Below the pieces are notes generated by a model that was not told the origin of the DNA, ran no database searches, and saw only the letters and a list, made by a program, of their open reading frames with translations. The translations under genes were made by a program, and so were the position numbers. From NCBI GenBank assembly GCA_964600685.1, contig CAZRKU010000003.1:1-64000 (forward strand): 64,000 nt of DNA, written 5' to 3'. This DNA is from TMP-24 sp964600685. Its GTDB lineage: Bacteria > Pseudomonadota > Alphaproteobacteria > Rhodobacterales > Rhodobacteraceae. Shown here piece by piece: positions 27,051-35,615 of the stretch (within the stretch, counting starts at the first letter, position 1; each line of letters starts with the position of its first letter).

Positions 27051-28964
27051 TCACGCCCTTTGCGCCACCATGGCCACCCCCAACACCTCCAGCACCTTCG
27101 CCTCGATCTGGGGGGCGTTCATGCCAGCAACGGCATACATGTCTTCGGGACTCATCTGGTCGATGAAGATGTCCGGGAACACCATGGAACGGTATTTGAA
27201 GCCCCGGTCAAAGATGCCCGCCTCGGCCAAAAGCTGGGCGACATGGCTGCCGAACCCGCCGAGCGCGCCCTCCTCGACCGTGATCAGCGCCTCATGCTCG
27301 CGCGCCAGACGCAGGATCAGGTCGCGGTCGAGCGGTTTGGCAAAGCGCGCGTCGGCGACGGTCGGGGCAAGGCCGCGCGCGGCCAGGCTTTCGCGGGCTT
27401 TCAGCACTTCGGCAAGGCGGGTGCCGAACGAGAGGATCGCGATCCGACCGCCTTCGGCGATGATCCGACCCCTGCCGATTTCAAGCGGCTGGCCGCGTTC
27501 GGGCATCTCGACCCCATTGCCATCGCCGCGCGGGAAGCGGAAGGCCGAGGGGCGGTCGTCGATGACCGCCGCCGTGGCAACCATATGGACCAGTTCCGCC
27601 TCGTCCGCCGCCGCCATCACCACGAAATCGGGCAGGTTGGACAGATAGGCGATGTCGAAGGCCCCGGCATGGGTTGCGCCATCTGCGCCCACCAGCCCCG
27701 CCCGGTCGATCGGGAAGCGGACCGGCAGGCGCTGGATCGCCACGTCATGCACGACCTGATCATAGCCGCGCTGCAGGAAGGTCGAATAGAGCGCGCAGAA
27801 GGGTCTCATGCCGCCCGCCGCCAGACCTGCGGCGAAGGTCACGGCGTGCTGTTCGGCGATACCCACATCGAAAGAGCGGCGCGGAAAACGTTCGGCGAAC
27901 AGGTTGAGGCCGGTGCCGTCCGGCATGGCCGCCGTGATCGCGACGATCCTGTCGTCCCGTTCGGCCTCCTTGATCAGCGACTGGGCAAAGACCTTGGTAT
28001 AGGAGGGCGCGTTCGAGGGGGACTTCTTCTGCTCGCCCGTCAGCACATCGAACTTCGCGGTCGCATGGCCCTTGTCGGCCGCGCGTTCGGCCGGGGCATA
28101 GCCCTTGCCCTTCTTGGTCAGAACATGTATCAGCATCGGCCCGGTCGCGCGCGCCTTGACGGTGCGCAGGACGCTGAGCAACTGGTCCATGTCATGGCCA
28201 TCGATGGGGCCGACATAGGAAAATCCAAGCTCCTCGAACAGCGTGCCGCCAATCGTCATGCCTTTCAGCATTTCCTTGGCGCGCCGCGCCCCTTGCTGGA
28301 ACGGTTCGGGCAGAAGGCTGACCGCGCTTTTGGCCGCCGCTTTCAGCTCCTGAAACGGACCTTCGGTGTAAAGGCGGGTCAGATAGGCCGACATGGCCCC
28401 GACCGGGGGCGCGATCGACATTTCATTGTCGTTGAGGATGACGAAGAGCCGCTTTTTCAGATGGCCGGCGTTGTTCATCGCCTCATAGGCCATGCCCGCG
28501 CTCATCGAACCGTCGCCGATCACCGCAATCGCATCGCCCGGATCGCCGCCCAGATCACGGGCGGCGGCAAAACCCAGGGCCGCGCTGATCGAGGTCGAAC
28601 TATGGGCCGCCCCGAACGGGTCATAGGGCGACTCAGACCGTTTGGTGAAGCCTGAAAGGCCGCCCTTCTGGCGCAGCGTCCGGATCCGGTCGCGCCGTCC
28701 GGTCAGGATCTTGTGCGGATAACATTGGTGGCCCACGTCCCAGATCAGCTTGTCGCGCGGCGTGTCGAATACGGCATGGAGCGCCACGGTCAGCTCGACC
28801 ACCCCCAGCCCCGCGCCGAGATGCCCGCCGGTGACGGAAACTGCGCTGATCGTCTCGGCCCTGAGTTCATCGGCGAGGATCGTCAGATCGCGGTCGCTCA
28901 GACCTTTCAGGTCAGAGGGCACCCGGACGCGGTCCAGGGTCGGGGTATGGGGGCGCTCGCTCAT
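27051..28964 (-). CDS. dxs: 1-deoxy-D-xylulose-5-phosphate synthase
   Basis: 637 residues. TPP-dependent first step of the MEP isoprenoid pathway, joining pyruvate and glyceraldehyde 3-phosphate. TPP-binding GDGSMSAGMAYEAMNNAG is near residues 150-167, the catalytic His region is HQCYPHKILTGRR, and the transketolase pyrimidine domain has GIAEQHAVTFAAG. Nine bases after ispA, last gene of the xseB-ispA-dxs run, so supply and use of C5 units are co-expressed. Confidence 0.97.
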   Translation of the reverse strand: MSERPHTPTLDRVRVPSDLKGLSDRDLTILADELRAETISAVSVTGGHLGAGLGVVELTVALHAVFDTPRDKLIWDVGHQCYPHKILTGRRDRIRTLRQKGGLSGFTKRSESPYDPFGAAHSSTSISAALGFAAARDLGGDPGDAIAVIGDGSMSAGMAYEAMNNAGHLKKRLFVILNDNEMSIAPPVGAMSAYLTRLYTEGPFQELKAAAKSAVSLLPEPFQQGARRAKEMLKGMTIGGTLFEELGFSYVGPIDGHDMDQLLSVLRTVKARATGPMLIHVLTKKGKGYAPAERAADKGHATAKFDVLTGEQKKSPSNAPSYTKVFAQSLIKEAERDDRIVAITAAMPDGTGLNLFAERFPRRSFDVGIAEQHAVTFAAGLAAGGMRPFCALYSTFLQRGYDQVVHDVAIQRLPVRFPIDRAGLVGADGATHAGAFDIAYLSNLPDFVVMAAADEAELVHMVATAAVIDDRPSAFRFPRGDGNGVEMPERGQPLEIGRGRIIAEGGRIAILSFGTRLAEVLKARESLAARGLAPTVADARFAKPLDRDLILRLAREHEALITVEEGALGGFGSHVAQLLAEAGIFDRGFKYRSMVFPDIFIDQMSPEDMYAVAGMNAPQIEAKVLEVLGVAMVAQRA

Positions 28965-28973
28965 CTGGACCTT

Positions 28974-29834
28974 TCAGCTTTCGCGCTGAATAACGAAGCG
29001 GGTCGCTGCTCTCAAGCCATCTGCCGAGGGGCCGTAGTGCAAAAGCGCCGCCTGTGCCTCATCCGCCAGGTCACGTGCCCGTGCCCGCGCGCCTTCCAAC
29101 CCCAGAAGCGAGACGAAGGTGGCCTTGCCCGCGCCCGCGTCCTTCCTGAGCTTCTTGCCCGCTTTCGCCGGATCGCCCTCCACATCGAGGATATCGTCGG
29201 CAATCTGGAAAGCAAGGCCGAGGGCCGAGGCATAAGCAGCCAAAGGCGCACGGTCGGCCCCGGCAAGGATCGCGCCCGCCTCTGCCGCGAAAGAAATCAG
29301 CGCGCCGGTCTTTCCGGCCTGAAGCCGAGTGATTGCGTCGAGCGTCAGGGGCTCAGACGCCGTTTCGGCGGCAATGTCGAGCGCCTGTCCCAGCACCATG
29401 CCCTGCGCCCCCGCGGCTTTTGCAAGCGCCGCCACCAGATCAATCCGCCGCGCCCCCAAAGCCGGATCAGCACAGAGTTCAAAAGCCAGCGTCTGCAGCG
29501 CGTCGCCGGCCAGAACCGCCGTGGCCTGATCCCATTTCACATGGACGGTGGGCTGGCCGCGGCGCAAGTCATCATCATCCATGCAGGGCAGGTCGTCATG
29601 GACAAGGGAATAGGCATGCAGCGCCTCGACCGCCGCCGCCGCGGGCATCGCGTCGGGCTCATGGAGCCCGTGCATGCGTGCGCTTTCCAGAACCAGAAAG
29701 GCCCTCAGCCGCTTGCCCCCCTGCAGCGCGTAACGCATGGCCTGAACGACGGAGACGTCGGGATACCAGCCCAGCGCATCGTCAAGCGCGGTCTGAACCT
29801 TCGCTTGCACCCGTTTCAGACGGTCCTCGAACAC
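28974..29834 (-). CDS. ispA: Farnesyl diphosphate synthase-type polyprenyl synthetase
   Basis: 286 residues. Condenses DMAPP/GPP with IPP. The first aspartate-rich motif is DDLPCMDDDDLRRG, the second FQIADDILDVEGD. LQGGKRLRAFLV near residue 40 binds pyrophosphate. The chain length (C15 versus C20) is inferred from the xseB-ispA-dxs context. Starts immediately after the xseB stop. Confidence 0.93.
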   Translation of the reverse strand: MFEDRLKRVQAKVQTALDDALGWYPDVSVVQAMRYALQGGKRLRAFLVLESARMHGLHEPDAMPAAAAVEALHAYSLVHDDLPCMDDDDLRRGQPTVHVKWDQATAVLAGDALQTLAFELCADPALGARRIDLVAALAKAAGAQGMVLGQALDIAAETASEPLTLDAITRLQAGKTGALISFAAEAGAILAGADRAPLAAYASALGLAFQIADDILDVEGDPAKAGKKLRKDAGAGKATFVSLLGLEGARARARDLADEAQAALLHYGPSADGLRAATRFVIQRES

Positions 29835-30071
29835 TCACATTCCTTCCGCCGGCACGGTCCCGGTGGGGGCGCCCGCAGCGTTCAGCGTGATCTTTTCCAC
29901 CCGCTCCTCGGCGGCCTTCAGCTTCGCCTCGCAATGCGCCTTCAGCGCAGCGCCGCGTTCGTACAGGGCGATGGATTTCTCCAGTTCGACATTGCCGGAT
30001 TCCAGATCGCGCACGACCTTTTCCAACTCGGCCATCGCGGCTTCGAATGTCATCGCTGAAAGGTCGCTCAT
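29835..30071 (-). CDS. xseB: Exodeoxyribonuclease VII small subunit
   Basis: 78 residues. Small helical subunit of ExoVII: MTFEAAMAELEKVVRDLESG and LEKSIALYERGAALKAHCEAKL are the conserved coiled-coil segments. The ATG overlaps the stop of the HDAC-like gene (ATGA), and ispA follows directly. Confidence 0.95.
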   Translation of the reverse strand: MSDLSAMTFEAAMAELEKVVRDLESGNVELEKSIALYERGAALKAHCEAKLKAAEERVEKITLNAAGAPTGTVPAEGM

Positions 30072-31000
30072 GCGCTCCGCTCCATCAAAACCCGCACATG
30101 GGCGGCAACCGAAGCCGCGAGTGCCCCCAGATCATACCCCCCCTCAAGCGCCGATACCACCCGCCCGCCGCAGCAATCGTCGGCCAGATCGCAGATCGCA
30201 TGGGTCAACCAGGCGAAATCAGCCTCGCTCCAGTTCAGGCCGCCCAGGGGATCGGCGCGATGGGCATCGAAACCCGCGCTGATCAGCACAAGTTCGGGGC
30301 CGAAGGCGCACACCCGGTCGAGCGCCCCTTCCCACAGGGGCCGCATCATCCGCCCGTCCGATCCGGGCGGTAGCGGCAGGTTCACGATCTGGCCCTGCGC
30401 GCCCGTCTCGCTCGCATATCCCGTTCCGGGATAAAGCGGCATCTGATGAGAGGACACGAACATTCCGCGCGGTTCGTCCCACAGGCAATCCTGGGTACCG
30501 TTGCCGTGGTGGACATCGAAGTCCAGCACCGCGATCCGCGACAACCCGTGATGATCGAGCGCATATTTCGCCGCGATCGCCACGGTGGAGAACAGGCAAA
30601 ACCCCATGGCGCGGCGGCGTTCCGCGTGATGGCCGGGCGGGCGCATGGCCAGGAACGCATTGCGCGCCCCGCCCGCCAGAACCGCATCCACCGCCGCCTC
30701 CGCCCCGCCTACGGCACGAAGGGCCGCTTCCCACGAGCCGGGCATCATGAACGTATCGCCGTCAAGCGCCACCCAGCCCGCCGCCGGTCGCGCCGCGCGG
30801 ATGCGGGCCAGATAATCGGCGCCGTGGCAGCGCAGAACTTCCTCCTCCGGCGCGAGAGGGGCGATGCGGCGATCGAGCGCCCCAAATTCCGCTGCCTGCA
30901 ATCCGCCGTAGATCGCCTCCAGCCGCGCGGACCTCTCTGGGTGGCCTTCGGGCGTCTCATGGCCCAGGCCCGCCGGATGGGTCAGGAAAATCGTGCTCAT
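30068..31000 (-). CDS. Histone deacetylase-family (acetylpolyamine/AcuC-like) amidohydrolase
   Basis: 310 residues. A zinc deacetylase fold: paired His124/His125 in RPPGHHAE, metal ligands in DFDVHHGNGTQD and in SAGFDAHRADPLGGL, and LEGGYDL near the C-terminus. Bacterial members deacetylate polyamines, small molecules or proteins. It heads the HDAC-xseB-ispA-dxs operon common in alphaproteobacteria. A dispersed repeat copy abuts its start codon. Confidence 0.92.
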   Translation of the reverse strand: MSTIFLTHPAGLGHETPEGHPERSARLEAIYGGLQAAEFGALDRRIAPLAPEEEVLRCHGADYLARIRAARPAAGWVALDGDTFMMPGSWEAALRAVGGAEAAVDAVLAGGARNAFLAMRPPGHHAERRRAMGFCLFSTVAIAAKYALDHHGLSRIAVLDFDVHHGNGTQDCLWDEPRGMFVSSHQMPLYPGTGYASETGAQGQIVNLPLPPGSDGRMMRPLWEGALDRVCAFGPELVLISAGFDAHRADPLGGLNWSEADFAWLTHAICDLADDCCGGRVVSALEGGYDLGALAASVAAHVRVLMERSA

Positions 31001-31033
31001 TTCATTCTGGTCCCAAATATCCCCGCCGGAGGC
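31001..31033 (-). repeat. Dispersed intergenic repeat, copy 2
   Basis: On the minus strand it reads GCCTCCGGCGGGGATATTT then GGGACCAGAATGAA and ends directly at the ATG of the HDAC-like gene. It shares its core with copies at 15230 and 34527. Confidence 0.8.
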
Positions 31034-31072
31034 TCCGCGGCCCCGGCCATGCGCATTGGCGGCGAAGAGATG

Positions 31073-31774
31073 CTATTCCGGCGCCAGCATGTAGCCCGCG
31101 CCCCGGACGGTCTGCAGATAACGCGGCATTTTCGGGTCGGCCTCGAACTTCCGCCTCAGACGGGTGATCTGCACATCCACCGCCCGCTCCTGTGTCTGCT
31201 CGCCCCCGCGCGCCAGCTCATCGACCAGCTGGCTCCGGCTGACAGCCTCGTCCGGTGCGGCGGCCAGGATGCGCATCAGCGCCGCCTCGGTCGCGGTCAG
31301 GCGCACCTGCTCGTCGCCGCGCCACATCTCGCCCCGGTCGACATCATAACGCACGACGCCGAGTTGCAGCACCTTCGGCACCTTGACCGTCACGGCTGTG
31401 GGTGTGCGGCGCAGGATCGCATTGATCCTGAGAAGCAGCTCCTTGGGCTCGAACGGCTTGGCCAGATAATCGTCCGCCCCCGCTTCCAGCCCGGCGATAC
31501 GGTCCGAGGTTTCGCCCTTTGCCGTCAGAAGAAGCACCGGCGTGGAAAGTTTCGAGCGAAGGTCGCGGGTCAGGCTCATGCCATCCTCGCCCGGCATCAT
31601 CACATCGAGAACGATCAGATCGAACTCGAGCCCCGCCAGAAGCCGGCGGGCATGAGCGGCGTCGCGGGCGGTCGTCACCAGAAAGCCGTTCTTGATCAGG
31701 AACTTTTGCAGCAACCCGCGAATGCGTTCGTCATCATCGACGATCAGCAGATGAACCTCGATTCCCGCCGTCAT
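31073..31774 (-). CDS. petR: OmpR-family response regulator, PetR-like
   Basis: 233 residues. The receiver domain has phosphoacceptor Asp57 (IVLDVMMPGEDG), acidic pocket VDDDE and Lys in YLAKPFEPKEL. The winged-helix output domain (about 135-232) ends with VDVQITRLRRKFE and TVRGAGYMLAPE. It overlaps a MarR-type gene by four bases; that pair is characteristic of PetP-PetR, which in Rhodobacter capsulatus lies upstream of petABC. No histidine kinase gene is adjacent. The symbol is by context and resemblance. Confidence 0.85.
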   Translation of the reverse strand: MTAGIEVHLLIVDDDERIRGLLQKFLIKNGFLVTTARDAAHARRLLAGLEFDLIVLDVMMPGEDGMSLTRDLRSKLSTPVLLLTAKGETSDRIAGLEAGADDYLAKPFEPKELLLRINAILRRTPTAVTVKVPKVLQLGVVRYDVDRGEMWRGDEQVRLTATEAALMRILAAAPDEAVSRSQLVDELARGGEQTQERAVDVQITRLRRKFEADPKMPRYLQTVRGAGYMLAPE

Positions 31775-32265
31775 GCCGACCCGTCCTTCATCGCGCCGTA
31801 GAACCGGCGCAGGTCGGGGTCCATCATCGCCTCCAGCACCTGCCGGAAGCCCGCCACCGCGCTTGGCCCCGCCGCACGATAGGCCGCGCGCATCCGGGTG
31901 CGCTGCGCCTCGCTCAGGTCGCGCTCAAGGCCCGCGCCCTTTTCCGTCAGGAACAGGTGCCGCTCGCGCTTGTCCTTGCGGCCGACCCGCGCCTCGACCA
32001 GCCCATCGTCGATGAGCGTCCTCAGCACCCGGTTCAGTGATTGTTTGGTGACACCCAGCACCGACAGAAGCGTGTTCACCGTCAGGCCCGGCTGGCGGTT
32101 GATGAAGTGGATCGCCCGATGATGCGCGCGGCCATATTCGTAGTTCTCCAGGATTCGGTCGGGGTCGGCGGTAAAGGCCCGATAGGCGAAAAACATCGCC
32201 TCTATGCCTTTCCTGAGCTGTTCGTCGGTCAGAAAAAGCAGGCCTTCCCCGCCGCTGTCAGACAT
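31771..32265 (-). CDS. petP: MarR-family transcriptional regulator, PetP-like
   Basis: 164 residues from the ATG at 32265, which has GAGGA at a good spacing; an ATG six bases upstream is too close to that site. The winged helix-turn-helix segment is VNTLLSVLGVTKQSLNRVLRTLI, with wing DGLVEARVGRKDKRERHLFL. Overlaps petR (ATGA). A -10/-35 pair with an internal dyad lies just upstream, suggesting autoregulation. Confidence 0.85.
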   Translation of the reverse strand: MSDSGGEGLLFLTDEQLRKGIEAMFFAYRAFTADPDRILENYEYGRAHHRAIHFINRQPGLTVNTLLSVLGVTKQSLNRVLRTLIDDGLVEARVGRKDKRERHLFLTEKGAGLERDLSEAQRTRMRAAYRAAGPSAVAGFRQVLEAMMDPDLRRFYGAMKDGSA

Positions 32266-32304
32266 GCCCATCCTCAACCCGGTTTAACGCTGCCGCTTTC
32301 CGCG

Positions 32305-32333
32305 ATATTATGTCAGCCATGTTGACTTTCCAA
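32305..32333 (-). promoter_or_regulatory. Candidate petP promoter with internal dyad
   Basis: On the minus strand TTGGAA and TAATAT are 17 bases apart, 39 bases before the petP ATG. Between the boxes lies GTCAGCCATGTTGAC (plus 32312-32326), an inverted repeat GTCA-N7-TGAC that could be a MarR operator. The same bases supply a TTGACT that could serve as -35 for the divergent ilvE. Confidence 0.45.
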
Positions 32334-32361
32334 GAATGAATCGCTAGCGAGAGCCATAAAC

Positions 32362-32400
32362 TGCGCAACAATATGTCCGAACCGGATCTAACTTGCGCAA
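32362..32400 (+). promoter_or_regulatory. Direct repeats upstream of ilvE
   Basis: TGCGCAA followed by an ATAT-containing stretch occurs at 32362-32368 and again at 32394-32400, 32 bases apart, about three helical turns. They lie in the AT-rich leader before ilvE and could bind an activator such as an Lrp- or LysR-type protein. Confidence 0.35.
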
Positions 32401-32423
32401 TATTCGAAAATCGGACGGAGGAC

Positions 32424-33296
32424 ATGATGGCCGGTTCCTATGAAGATCGTGACGGAAAAATCTGGATGGACGGCGCGCTGGTCGACTGGCGCGATGCGAA
32501 GGTCCACATCCTGACCCATGCGCTGCATTATGCGTCCTCGGTGTTCGAGGGCGAGCGTTGCTACAACGGCAAGATCTTCAAGAGCCGCGAACATTCGGCG
32601 CGCCTGCTGAAATCGGGGGAACTCCTCGACATGCAGATCCCCTACACCGTCGATCAGATCGAGGCGGCCAAGGAGGCGGTGCTGAAGGCCAACGGCTGGA
32701 CCGACGCCTATGTGCGCGTCGTGGCCTGGCGTGGCGCCGGCGAGGATATGGGCGTTGCCGCCAAGCGCAATCCGGTGCGCATGGCCGTCATCGCCTGGCA
32801 ATGGGGCAACTATTATGGCGACGCCAAGATGAAGGGCGCCAAGCTCGACATCGCCAAATGGCGGCGCCCCGATCCGGCGACCATCCCGTCGGAGGCGAAG
32901 GCGGCAGGTCTTTACATGATCTGCACCATGTCCAAGCACGCGGCCGAGGCCAAGGGCTGCTCGGACGCGATGATGTATGACTATCGCGGCTATGTGGCCG
33001 AAGCGACCGGCGCCAACATCTTCTTCGTCAAGGACGGCGAAGTGCACACGCCCAAGGCCGACTGCTTCCTGAACGGCCTCACGCGCCAGACGGTGATCCA
33101 GATGCTGAAGGACATGCAGATCAAGGTGCATGAGCGGCACATCATGCCCGAAGAGCTGGAAGGCTTCGAGCAATGCTGGCTGACCGGCACGGCAGCGGAA
33201 GTGACACCGGTGGGCCAGATCGGCGCTTACAATTTCGTAGTGGGTGACCTGACCAAGCGGGTCGCGAGCGAATATGAGAAACTCGTCCGCGCCTAG
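32424..33296 (+). CDS. ilvE: Branched-chain amino acid aminotransferase
   Basis: 290 residues. A PLP fold-type IV transaminase for Leu, Ile and Val. N-terminal GKIWMDGALVDWRDAKVHILTH and YASSVFEGERCYNG are characteristic. The PLP Lys is near residue 154 (KWRRP), and the C-terminal CWLTGTAAEVTPVG binds phosphate. GGAGG immediately precedes ATGATG at 32424, so 32427 is also possible. Monocistronic, with a downstream hairpin terminator. Confidence 0.95.
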   Translation: MMAGSYEDRDGKIWMDGALVDWRDAKVHILTHALHYASSVFEGERCYNGKIFKSREHSARLLKSGELLDMQIPYTVDQIEAAKEAVLKANGWTDAYVRVVAWRGAGEDMGVAAKRNPVRMAVIAWQWGNYYGDAKMKGAKLDIAKWRRPDPATIPSEAKAAGLYMICTMSKHAAEAKGCSDAMMYDYRGYVAEATGANIFFVKDGEVHTPKADCFLNGLTRQTVIQMLKDMQIKVHERHIMPEELEGFEQCWLTGTAAEVTPVGQIGAYNFVVGDLTKRVASEYEKLVRA

Positions 33297-33302
33297 TGAT
33301 GC

Positions 33303-33343
33303 GGGCGGGCACGCATTCGGTTTGCGCGCCCGCCCGGTTCTTT
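33303..33343 (+). terminator. Probable terminator of ilvE
   Basis: GGGCGGGCACGC pairs with GCGCGCCCGCCC (one A-C mismatch) around a nine-base loop and is followed by GGTTCTTT. It ends over the stop codon of the convergent small gene. Confidence 0.6.
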
Positions 33344-33536
33344 ACGCGGTGATGCCGCGTTCGATCCTGAGGTAATGTTCCAAGCGCCTCGCGCCTGCAC
33401 GCGCCAGGTGACGTTTGTGCAGCATGCGGCCGGCGTCGTGGTTGCTGTCGCCACCCTCGGCCTTCTCGATCCGGTAGAAATGCTTCAGGCGCCCTCCGTC
33501 GCTTTGGCTGCGGTGGTCTGCGAGATGACGGCTCAT
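33342..33536 (-). CDS. Small basic His/Arg-rich protein with internal duplication
   Basis: 64 residues with a GGGAGGGC ribosome-binding site and G/C-biased third codon positions like its neighbours. RLKHFYRIEK (16-25) is repeated as RLEHYLRIER (51-60), and RHLA occurs at 3-6 and 42-45, so the protein looks like two copies of a 35-40-residue unit. Seven histidines and many arginines suggest nucleic-acid or metal binding. I do not recognise a family. Confidence 0.65.
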   Translation of the reverse strand: MSRHLADHRSQSDGGRLKHFYRIEKAEGGDSNHDAGRMLHKRHLARAGARRLEHYLRIERGITA

Positions 33537-33645
33537 TCTGCCCTCCCAGGTTGAATGGATCGCTGCCCGTCAGCTTGCGCCCGAATCGCCGATCCCGCCA
33601 ACCTATTTCCATTGGCTTGGTAACGGCGGCATGAAGCTGCCGAAA

Positions 33646-34413
33646 TCAGACGGCGGAAAAGCCGTTGTCGACGAAAAGCTGAATGCCGTTCACGAACTCG
33701 GCCTCATCCGAAGCCAGATAGAGCGCGGCGCGGGCCACATCCTCGGGCTTGCCCATCCGGCCCTGCGCGGCCCGGATCGCCGCGTCCGACACATCGACGC
33801 CCAGCGCAGCCAGCTCCTTCACCTCGCGCTGGCCATGCGGGGTTTCGATGAAGCCCGGACAGACGGCGTTGCAGCGGATTCCCCGGTCGCGGAATTCGAC
33901 GGCGATGGCGCGGGCGAACATGTGGCAGGCGCCCTTGGTCGCGTCATAGAGCACCTCGTTCGCGGTCGCGTAGACAGCGGAAATTGACGAAGTGCAGACG
34001 ATCGACCCGCCGCCCGCCGCCAGCATGTGCGGCAGGACCGCGCGGGTCATCAGATACATCGACTTCACGTTCACGTCGAAAAGGAAATCCCAATCCGCCT
34101 CCTCGGTTTCAAGGAAAGGTTTGATGACGATGGTGCCCGCGTGATTGAAAAGCACGTTCACCCGGCCGAGGGCGGCGACAATCGCAGCCACCGCCACCTC
34201 GACCTCCGTCTTCTTCGACACGTCGGCGCGCGCGAAGATCACCCGATGGCCTGCGCGCACCAGCTCGTCGGCGAGCGCCCGGCCCGCTTCGGCGTTACGG
34301 TCGATGATCCCCACCGCCGCGCCTTCGGCAGCGAAAAGGCGCACGGCGGCGGCCCCCATGCCGGTCGCACCACCCGAGATGACGGCGATCTTTCCCTTGA
34401 GCCTGTCGGTCAT
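33646..34413 (-). CDS. SDR family oxidoreductase
   Basis: 255 residues. Classical short-chain dehydrogenase: cofactor loop SGGATGMGAAAV near residue 13, NHAG motif, catalytic Ser in CTSSIS and Tyr-x-x-x-Lys in YDATKGA. Asp in IIDRN after strand 2 favours NAD over NADP. C-terminal LFVDNGFSAV is typical of the 3-hydroxyacyl or sugar dehydrogenase branch. Start 34413; the longer open frame runs into the intergenic repeat region. Confidence 0.9.
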   Translation of the reverse strand: MTDRLKGKIAVISGGATGMGAAAVRLFAAEGAAVGIIDRNAEAGRALADELVRAGHRVIFARADVSKKTEVEVAVAAIVAALGRVNVLFNHAGTIVIKPFLETEEADWDFLFDVNVKSMYLMTRAVLPHMLAAGGGSIVCTSSISAVYATANEVLYDATKGACHMFARAIAVEFRDRGIRCNAVCPGFIETPHGQREVKELAALGVDVSDAAIRAAQGRMGKPEDVARAALYLASDEAEFVNGIQLFVDNGFSAV

Positions 34414-34526
34414 CCCGTCCCCTTTCCTTCGCGGGGGCTTTGCCCGTCGCCCGATGTTTCTCGAACCAAGGGCGCGCCACCGGGCGCCCCCCAAGGACAT
34501 TCATCGAAGAAAATGAACCATCCGGG

Positions 34527-34559
34527 CATTTTCTGTCCAGAAATATCCCCGCCGGAGGC
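34527..34559 (-). repeat. Dispersed intergenic repeat, copy 3
   Basis: On the minus strand it reads GCCTCCGGCGGGGATATTT then CTGGACAGAAAATG. It is diverged in the second half relative to copies 1 and 2. It lies between the queG stop and the SDR start, pointing to the SDR gene. Confidence 0.7.
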
Positions 34560-34568
34560 GGAAAGTAT

Positions 34569-35615
34569 TCAGGCCGGTGTCAGGCGCCCGCTGGCCCAAT
34601 CGGCGGCGTCGCGGATGGTCGGGTCCGGATCGGCGCGATGGGCCGTTGCTGCGGCCAGAAGCGCAGGATCGCCGGAATTGCCGATGGCGTAAAGAACATT
34701 GCGGATGAAGCGGCCGCGACCGATGCGCTTGATCGGGCTACCGGAAAAGAGCGCGCGGAAGGCTGTGTCATCCAGACCCGCAAGATCGGCGAGACGCGGG
34801 GCTTCGGCGAAACGGCTCGCATAGCCGATCTCGGATGCGGCGCGGGCGAACTTGTTCCAGGGGCAGGAGGCCAGGCAATCGTCGCAGCCATAGATGCGGT
34901 TGCCAAGGAGCGGGCGCAGTTCCTCGTCGACCGGCCCCCTGTGTTCGATGGTCAGGTAGGAGATGCAGCGGCGCGCATCGAGTTGATAGGGGACCGGGAA
35001 GGCGCGGGTCGGGCAGATGTCCAGACAGGCGGTGCAGCTGCCGCAATGGCTGACTTCCGGACTGTCCGGCGGAATTTCAAGCGTGGTGAAGATCGCGCCG
35101 AGGAAGAACCAGTTGCCGAGGTCGCGCGACAGAAGGTTCGTATGCTTGCCCTGCCAGCCCAGCCCCGCCGCCTGGGCGAGCGGTTTTTCCATCACCGGGG
35201 CGGTATCGGTGAAGACCTTGATCTCGCCGCCCGCCTGGCCGATCAGCCAGCGGCCAAGGCGCTTCAGACGTTTCTTCACCAGATCGTGGTAGTCCTTGCC
35301 CTGCGCATAGACGGAGATCGCGGCGCGGTCGGGGTGGTTCAGTATCTCGAGCGGATCCTGCGAGGGGGTGTAAGGTTCGGCAAGCATGATGACCGTGCGC
35401 GCCTCGGGCCAGAGCGCGGAGGGATCGCCGCGCCAGCCGGTCCGTTCCGCCATCCAGCCCATCTGGCCGTGGCGGCCTTCCTCCACGAAAACCTGCAGGC
35501 GGGCAGGTGCTTCGGGGATTGCATCGGGGCGGCAGAAGCCGGGGGGGGCGAACCCCTCGGCGACGGCCCGTGCGACGACAAGGTCTTTCAATGCGGCGGG
35601 GGGCCGCCCCGTCAC
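34569..35615 (-). CDS. queG: Epoxyqueuosine reductase
   Basis: 348 residues. Cobalamin-dependent last step of queuosine synthesis in tRNA. Two 4Fe-4S ferredoxin motifs are present: CGSCTACLDICPTRAF and CDDCLASCPWNKF. QGKHTNLLSRDLGNWFFLG and the C-terminal HEAT-like segment (GNSGDPALLAAATAH) are typical. It begins at a GTG whose last bases form the dnaJ stop (GTGA), so it is coupled to dnaJ. Confidence 0.93.
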   Translation of the reverse strand: MTGRPPAALKDLVVARAVAEGFAPPGFCRPDAIPEAPARLQVFVEEGRHGQMGWMAERTGWRGDPSALWPEARTVIMLAEPYTPSQDPLEILNHPDRAAISVYAQGKDYHDLVKKRLKRLGRWLIGQAGGEIKVFTDTAPVMEKPLAQAAGLGWQGKHTNLLSRDLGNWFFLGAIFTTLEIPPDSPEVSHCGSCTACLDICPTRAFPVPYQLDARRCISYLTIEHRGPVDEELRPLLGNRIYGCDDCLASCPWNKFARAASEIGYASRFAEAPRLADLAGLDDTAFRALFSGSPIKRIGRGRFIRNVLYAIGNSGDPALLAAATAHRADPDPTIRDAADWASGRLTPA

